Of a stretch of 64,000 bases of DNA, positions 55,101-63,900 are shown in pieces. Origin of the DNA: Mesocentrotus franciscanus (taxonomy: Eukaryota > Echinodermata > Echinoidea > Camarodonta > Strongylocentrotidae). The stretch spans positions 22,267,733 through 22,331,732 of the forward strand of contig CP137684.1 of assembly GCA_037976565.1 (NCBI GenBank). Direction: 5' to 3'. Position 1 is the first letter of the stretch, and each line of letters opens with the position of its first letter. The notes beneath the pieces were generated by a model. The model searched no databases, was not told the DNA's origin, and was given only the letters and a program-made list of their open reading frames with translations. Both the position numbers and the translations under genes were made by a program.

Positions 55101-57896
55101 TTTGTACAACTTATAGGTAACACATACAGAGGAAACTGAACATTATAACAACTTCCATATATATATTTATCAACAGTCCACACAAACATGAATTCAAAGT
55201 TTAGTTACTGTTTTATTTGTTTCTTAACGGCCCTAGTAGTTATTTGCCATTATTTCACATTTATGTATAAATATGGAAATGTGTTTTGCGACGTTTTAAC
55301 AACTGAGAAATTGATTTTATAACCTACCCTTTACGATCGTATAATAAAGTTAATTTTAAATAGCAAAGCCAAGAAACGAACCTGTCCATTTATTTAAGTT
55401 TTTAAAGGTAATAAATCTCTCCTTCTATGTCAAAATATTATCTGCCGTAGTTGAATTTGGTAAATTTGGCATCCGTATTTCACTTAACGCTTGTTAACGT
55501 ACTTGTTACCCTTCTTTTGTCTTCACATCTTATTGTTAATGCCCTTATCAACCATCCTTTTTCTTTCTTCATCTTCACATGATCTCTCTCTCTCTCTCCC
55601 TCTCGCTTAATCACTCTATCTCTCTATCCCTACTTTTCTGTCCATATTCCCCCTCCCTGTCTCTCTGTCTCTCTCCCTCTGCCTCCATATTCTCGCTCTC
55701 TTTCTCTCCCTTTCTCCCTCTCTCCGTCTGTCTCCATATCCCCATCTCTGTCTGTCTCTCTCTCTCTCTCTCCCTCCCTCTCACTGCCTATTTTTCTCTC
55801 GGTATTACAGACGTGTACGCATCTGCTAAGCAGGGCAGTAATTTTACGGGATATATACAAGTGATCGAAGACGACGATGACAACGACGTTGATGAGGCCT
55901 TTCAGGTTGTCATCATCCCTCCCAGTGTCGTATGTGATCTCCATCTGTCAGGTGAAAAAACAAATTCATGTTACTTTGAGTTTCATAAGGAAAGTACAAG
56001 AATCTTCTTGAAAGATGGCACATGATGATTTGTTTTATTAAATGTGATCCTACTTATAATAACCTACATACATAACGTCTTATTCCAGTCGAAATCTCCC
56101 GCCCCCCACTCAGTGTTATTTAGGGTACGCGTATGCTTGTTCCCTCTCTTTGAAAGCACCCCCCTATCTGAGGACTGCCAAAATTTCTGACCCCTTTCGC
56201 GGGTTTTCGCGGGCTTTTTCTGCATTGAAGACCCCTTAAATCCGGAACACTGCTCACTGTACCCCCCTGTCTATGATATTCAATTTAAATTAAATTTCTA
56301 AGGAATCCAAAGAGAAAAAAGGTAAAAACACCCCCTTTTTAAAGAAATCTCCGGGTGAAAAGTCAAATACACCCCTTTTTTTAATACAAATCTCGGGTCG
56401 GACTTTGTCGCGCGAAAAGATTCGTCAATCGATAACATTTCGATGTGTTCATGCGAAATTTCGTAGCAACTGAACCTGCAAAGTGTTTTAGTTTTGTATA
56501 TTCTAACTAGTCACACGATAAACTTTTTTTGTCAATATATTGCGCCATTAAAATCAGATTTTTGAAAATAGAAATTCAGGTCTGATCTCGTTTGTCTTAG
56601 AAGCGAATGAAATTGATATTTTATCTGGAAATATAAATGAAAAGGTTTACCGTAATTATTTTTATTTTTTTACTTTCCTTACAGAGGAGGACACCGTAGC
56701 AGTATCAGTTGTTGTGTACAAACGGGGGCACTTCATCGTTGAGTAAGTGTATAATTATCATTTTACACCCACATCAACACCGACCCTACTCCCGTTGAAA
56801 GAAAAGTGTATTATTATGCGATCTCAAATCTCATATTCAAACCTATCCGGTAAAACTAGCGGGTACAGGGAGGGGGCCTTTGGGGCTGAATCACCCCCTA
56901 GATGTTTTAGAAAAGTAATTTATATCGTCATAATACAGTGAAATGTAACGCTTTATAAGCACCATTTTTATTATTATTATTATTATCATCCCGATTCCAA
57001 GTCCATGATATTTCTTTTCTGCAGTCATGACAACCAATCGACTTATACATCCCATCGGCCAGCAGGATCCGTAGTCTCAATCACAGTCACAGTTAATGAC
57101 AATGTTACATCAGTCCCAGTCGGATTCCAACTCGAAAATGATATTGTAAGTTAAAATGAGTTTCAATAATTAGTTATTTCTTTATTTACAGATGTAACGA
57201 ACTATAACCATTGTGTTGTACATTTATTAGTTTGTAGTGAAATATTATTAATTTTCAGATATATATATATAAATGTATAAATATATAAATTGATGCATTT
57301 ATATCTACGCGAGCGTTTCTGATTATGGGTCTACGTCAAGTTTACAACAGTTAAACTATGCAATTTTACTTGAATATGTTTAATGTGTAAATTAAAAAAA
57401 TCAGCAATCGTCTCTTTTTCTCACCGATTTACTGAACATTTGCATGTAAAGTTTAACCCTTCACTCTAAGATAGTTGGTAAAACTTTATCCATTTTGGGT
57501 AAAAGAGGGAAGTTTTCGTGTTTGCTGGGTATTAAATGCCAATAGTGGGTAAAATTTACCCAAACTGCTTAAAATCTACCAAATATGGGTCATATTCTAC
57601 CCAGGGCTTTTTAGAGTGCTACCACATGTTTATTTTAGCGTTGAGCTGAGCAGTGTGTGATAAGTGATAAAGTGATAAAGCCGGGGTGATAATATGATTG
57701 CAGGGCCCTCAGGAAGAACAATATTTATACTGATGAGCCTACCCTGAGTGAACAAGATATATTATTATTATTATAATTATTATTATTATTATTATTATCA
57801 CCATTAATGTTATTGTTATTATCATCATTATTGTTATTATTATTATTGATATTGTTATTAACATGTTCATTATTATTATTATCATTACTGTTATTA

Positions 57897-57927
<31 letters not shown>

Positions 57928-60900
57928 CATTATTATTATTGTTATTATCATTATTATTAAAAGTATCAGCACACATGCATCCTTTGATTTTCATATATCT
58001 CCCATTTCTCTCTAGTCTCACCTTCTACCCGATGAAATATCAGAGTATGAGCCAGGCAATGCGTCTTGTGTCTTCTGGGATTGGAGAGGGTAAGACAACG
58101 TTCATTCGAACTTGCATGATATCATGAAGATTATAAAAAAATTATAACAAATGTTTTTCAATATACTCTCTTATGTTATCCTGTTAAAAAATATATTAAA
58201 CACCTCTTTAATCTGTAAAATGTTTCATTCAATACACTTTCTTATGTTACCCTCTTTTAAATTACCCAAACTTATATAAAACTTTTATTTAAAAAAGTTA
58301 ATATTAAACACCTTTTTCATCTGTAAACTGATTTTTCATTACACTTTTTCATGTTATCGTCTTTTAAATTACCCATTTGAAATTATAATTCAACTTGCTC
58401 GTATTGCATTAGAAAAGCAAGGTCACACGCACAAACACACTTATAACAGGATCTCTGATAGTTTCGAGAAAGCAACCCCAAAACTCGAAATCATGTTCTC
58501 ATCATATAATACGCCATTGTATTAATGTCCGCGCATTTCTTAGGGTAATGAGCAAGGCTATTGAATTAACCTAGGTCGATTCGTCGAAAGTCTATGCCAT
58601 CATGTTTCCAGTGTTGTACGTAAGAAATGAAGATTGGTAGATTGGGATTCGTACATTTCGGATCCTCCTTCGAATACATTCGAATAAATTTTTTAAAGAA
58701 TCAAATACACTGTTCAAGTTTGAATTATTTTTCTTTGCCTCTTTTCATAAAACGACTCTGATTTTTCGCAAGATACATGTCATATGGTTTATTCTTGATA
58801 GATAAAGTTTATGATGTTCTCAAAACTTCATTGATAAATCCCCATGACTCTTTAGATTGATCAGTAAAGTTCTGAGAAGGTATGAACTGTATATATCAAG
58901 ATTTAATTTTGTTCACAACCATCGGATGACAATGGGTAAGACAAATTATTCAAACTTTATGGACAACAGTGTATGTTATACAACATTTGAAAGGGATGTC
59001 AATCAATATAAAGTAAAAGGTGTTCATATTATTATTTTTGATGGAATTGACAGTGATGGAGAAGGGGAATGGACTGATTATGGATGTGAGGTGCTCAACG
59101 CAACGAGAGAGTTTACCCTCTGTACCTGTAACCATACCACACATTTCGGAGTATTGCTACAAGTCCGTGAAGTTAAGGTAAATATATTTTCTTTTCCCCA
59201 ATTACTAGTTAGCTAAATAAACAAAAGAAATAAAGGGAAATAAAAGAAAAGAACGGAAAGATAAGATAACAAAAGAAAGGAACAGAAAAGGAAAGAAAAA
59301 ATAAAACAAAAACAAAAACAAAAACAAAAGACCCAAACTAAATGAGTTCTGTAAGTATGTTGTGCGTATATAAATCGTTTAAATCATTGTGATCCACAGT
59401 GACGTATCCACCAGACCGGGACACCTCTACGTATGTAGAAGTGTCGTAGTCTATAGAGGTAAAAAAAAACATTGATTTTCAATCTTATATTTATTTAAAT
59501 CTCTCATTTACAGATTCCACCGACGGATGAATTTGCTCTCACTCTCATCACATACATGGGAGCGGGAATATCTATCGCCTGTCTTCTCCTCACCATTCTA
59601 ATACTCAACGTGCTCACGTAAGTCAACAACAACAACAACAACCCGCCCCCCAAAAAAAAAAAAAAAAAATTGCTTCTCGAAGAAAGAATATCTGTAAAAA
59701 AGGAATTTGGTTTTATTTACTCAATGTAACCACATGAGTATAAATACTGCTCTTCCTTCGACACAGCAGAGTCAGGTACCCATTTACACCTTGGTCTTGA
59801 AGGCGAATGTGAAACAGACACTTCGTCCAAGAATGTTAGCACAGAGCAAGCTTCGAACCGGGACCTTTCCTATGAGAGTCAAGAGCATCAAACAATGTAC
59901 CACACGGATCCTAGCATGTTTTTTCTTCCTGCAATTTTATAGGCATTCATTCAAAGACATTATAAGACAGAAGAGTGATAGTGTCAATAAATTATTAACG
60001 TAACCATACAAACAGTGCATTAAGGAAGAGTCCACTGTAAAACCGTTAAATATATAAGGCTCCACAAAATCCACCAAACTTTTGAAAATAATTCATTTCA
60101 AGTTGTAGGTGCTATGAAAATGTTTTTTACTCTAGTATATAAACGGAGAAATCTATATTTAAAGACTGGATCTTGAAATAATGGTAACTTTTTCCCTTCA
60201 AATTTCTAACTTTAAAGTGCATTGACCTCAGATCGAGTGAAAATTCACAAGAATCTAGTGACTGCCCTCACCATCGCTCAGGGTCTCTTCCTTTCAATAG
60301 ATGCTGCACACAGGAATGAGGTAAAACGATGCTCAAATAAATAGCTAATAAAGTCGAAAGTGAAAGTTCATGTTTTATCCAAAGAGAAAATTAAAAATAC
60401 GATTTATTTTATTTCGAATTGCAATTTAAAAATATAAGGACCATTCTGATATTAAGTTGGTGTTTAACAAACAATGAGAGAAACAGATCCGTGAAAAGTT
60501 TGAGGAAAGTCCGATGAAAAATTGAATTGTTGAGAACTTCCAAACGTGTCACCGATAAAACGCAAATTGGCAACTCTATGACGGTCCTTTCGAGCATCCC
60601 TCCCATTTGCTTTGTACTGAGACAAAATCATAAATTCTAATTGTGTTGGTAAGCGATGAAGGATTAGCTTATTTCATTTTTGTGTGTGTGGTTGTTGGCA
60701 GACTTTATTACATTGAATACAATCATAAGGCGAGGAGCTTCCTGCTTTTTACAATTTAATTTTTCTTGAGTATGGGGTGGTTAATTTTAATTGGCTGATA
60801 AAACAGTTACGCCAAGAATAATCATTTGCACTTCCAATAATGTTTGTATGGCGTTATAACATTTTCATAACAATGTTGTTTTTCATTATCATATCGTACA

Positions 60901-63900
60901 CCAGATCAGCTGTAAAGCCATCACACTTTGTCTGCATTACTTCTATCTGAGTGTGTTTTGCTGGAGTCTTTTAGAAGGAATAAATCTGTACGTTCAAATC
61001 GTACAGGTGTTCTCAAGGGAAAGACGATGAAATACATCCATTATCTACTCTTAGGATGGGGTAAGAAATTTATTTCCATAACTCAATCAAAACATGAAAA
61101 ATGCTTACATAAAGTCAATATCAAATGACATTTGCAATATAACATAGAAAATGAAAGTTATGTTTTTATTATAATTTTTTTAATTTCGATAAGTAATCGA
61201 AGTATTTTAGGATTCAAGATTATATAACTATAATGTTATCAAACATAAAGTAGAATTTGAAAGGAAATTGAGAAATCCACTAAAAAGCACAGGTTGTATT
61301 TGTGTGGATTATGGATGTCAAGGAAGATGCCTAGCGGAGAGAGTGAGAGAGAGAGAGAGAGTGGAAGGGGGAGGGGGTGATAAAGAGCATTCAAAGAGTA
61401 AAAGTGTATGTGAAAGTTTAGGAAATCAATCTGGCTGTAGTTCGCGAATAATATTAAACGTAGTTTAAATACTGCAATTTCCTAAATCAAAAACATGACA
61501 TACTGTACTGTGCACTAATTATAACCGTTTGCAAAACCAACGTAGGGTTTTTATTTATTAGTGTCAATGTCACTTTTTGTTATACCTTTGAAAATATCAT
61601 GAAAGTATTCACAGGTAATAATTTATACCTTTGTAAAAATCGAATATTTAAAGTTTGTCTTCTTGTTCACGTACTTTTTCTCCAGGTGTGCCCATACCTA
61701 TAGTTGCCATTAGTGCTGGTATACGATGGAACATTTACGGAGCTGAAAAAATGTGAGAAAATACAAACGCTTTCCTTTCCTTTTCTATCAAACTAAAACA
61801 ATAAAAATGTGTTTCTAAAGCTGTTGTAAGATATTTGAATGAATAGACGTGTGCCATATGTAGCGTATTTCAAATTAATTGCACAATATTATTATGAACA
61901 CGATTGCAAAGACTTTCAAAGAATCAAACTCATACAACTTCATTGGCCTTTTCCTTCTTGTGAAATGTACGAACATTATTCTAAGATTTTGCGATCGTGA
62001 TTATTGTAAAGAAATTCGGAATGAGGATTATTTCATTTCAAACCTAAGAATGTTTTCCTTTATCACAAATTAACAGGCAGATTATATCCACTGTGAAATA
62101 TAATTGAAAAAATATGAAAGGCTATGAAGTACATGATGGTGTTAATTTTATGATTAAGTGATAATAATTAATATAATGACGAGACTATTACGTTTCTGTG
62201 ACTTTGATCGAATTTAGGTGTTGGTTGACTACTGATGAAGGTCTAATATGGGCATTTGCTGGTCCAGTTATCTTCGTTATTACTGTGAGTATAATAAATG
62301 TAACTAACATTATACCCAATGTACTATAAAACAAAGAGTAGAGGAAAACATCGGTGTAGAGGAGGAGAGACCCATGGGTTTCGCTTTTTTCTCCTCCCAG
62401 GCACAGGTGACGCCAAATACTTAATACAAATGAAGAAGGCGCAAGTCACACGAAGCAGAAGTAAAGTGTACATAGTTAGAGGGAGGGGAGGGGGTAGTTG
62501 AAGTAGTTATAGTCAAACTAACAGAAACAGTTCACGAAGTCGTAAGTTTTAGATAAAAAAATGCTCAAATTGAACAGCTAGATTAATCATTTCGTCTATC
62601 TTCCTCCAACAGACCAATTTGATAATTCTGTGCATGGTTGTACGGGTCATCGTAAAGTCTGCATCGGCCCACAAGCAAGACAACTATGACCATGTCAAGT
62701 AGGTAGAACGTCTGGATATAAAGAGATGTGATTTACATACAAATGCGTATTTTGTTTTGTATAATTACCTGATTAATGTATCACTTATCATTATCTAAAC
62801 AGAACATGAAACATTATTTTTCAGAAAAAGGCAAAGTTCCTATCCTATCCCTTCCATAATATGGCAATCCATTTATACCGTTTACAGAGTCCTGCTGGAA
62901 ATAATCAACAATAGAGCATAATGTTCTTATTTTGCTTTGAATCAAATCTCACGAACAAAAAATAATCAAGATATCCATTCAAGGCAAGATTAGTACCCTA
63001 TTGTATATCCCATAAAAATCATGTTCGTATCATGTGATACGTCATTGTAATGTTCGCACATTTCAAAGATCATGTCAAAGTGATTAACAAGCCTGTTGAA
63101 ATTGCCTTAATACGTTGATTTTTGAAAGTGTGCGCGATCTTGTCATTATACTGAATGAATATATGAATAAATAAATGAATGTATGAATGAATGAATGATT
63201 GAATGAATGAATGAATGAATGATTGAATGAATGAATAAATGAATGAATGAATGAATGAATGAATGAATAAATGAATAAATAATGCTGGTATGCACAATTA
63301 CCCTACTTTATTTACAAATGCCTTTTTCAGAGCTGGAGTCAAAGGAGCTCTCCTCTTGGTACCGATCCTAGGTCTTGGATGGGTGTTTGGGTTCTTGTCG
63401 CTAGGTCAAGCTACGCTCGTCTTTACATACCTCTTCGTCATCACGGTCGCTCTCCAGGTTAGTAACGGTGATGGCTATGATGATCATGATGATCATGTTG
63501 TCGTCAGTGTGGTTGATGTTATTGTTGTTTTTGTTGTTGTCGTTAATGGTATTGTTGAAGAAGATGAGGATGGTGGTAGCGGAGGTGGTTCTTCCTACTC
63601 AGTCAAAATAGACAGGCTCATCTCGCTGTGTTGATATTGTTGACGATGATTATGAAGAGATGTTAGTAATGTCGTTATATATCATGTCTCCTAAATTATG
63701 ATTTTAAAATTAACTTTTTGTTACCTATCAAGTGTACCTCTTGAAAAGGTGCTCTATTAATGCAATGCATTATTATCATTATTACCATCATCATTTTTAT
63801 TTTAATTATTATTATCGTCATTATTATTATCATCATTATTGACATTATTATCATTATTATTGATATTGTTATTATCAATATCATTATTATCATTCTTATT

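Larger units (their letters stand above)
51501..59778 (+). repeat. Large duplicated segment, copy 2
   Basis: Matches 42778-51000. It starts at the first base after the gap and stays homologous until copy 1 runs out at GTCAGGTA. Beyond 59778 the sequence is single-copy and carries TM2 to TM7, so this copy belongs to the contig holding the 3' half of the gene. Confidence 0.95.

Noticed and set aside
42778..59778. Biological tandem duplication of the GAIN/GPS/TM1 exons
   Set aside because: Both copies abut the gap and only one is linked to each end of the gene, so an unmerged overlap is simpler. Not formally excluded.
59707..60003. 98-codon plus-strand frame after TM1
   Set aside because: It is SINE-derived sequence inside the TM1-TM2 intron; TM2 proper begins at 60218 in the right phase.
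60231..60320. CCTCAG acceptor at 60226-60231 for the TM2 exon
   Set aside because: It gives the wrong phase after TM1 and destroys the SDRVKIHKNL motif. The TTTAAAG acceptor at 60217 fits both.
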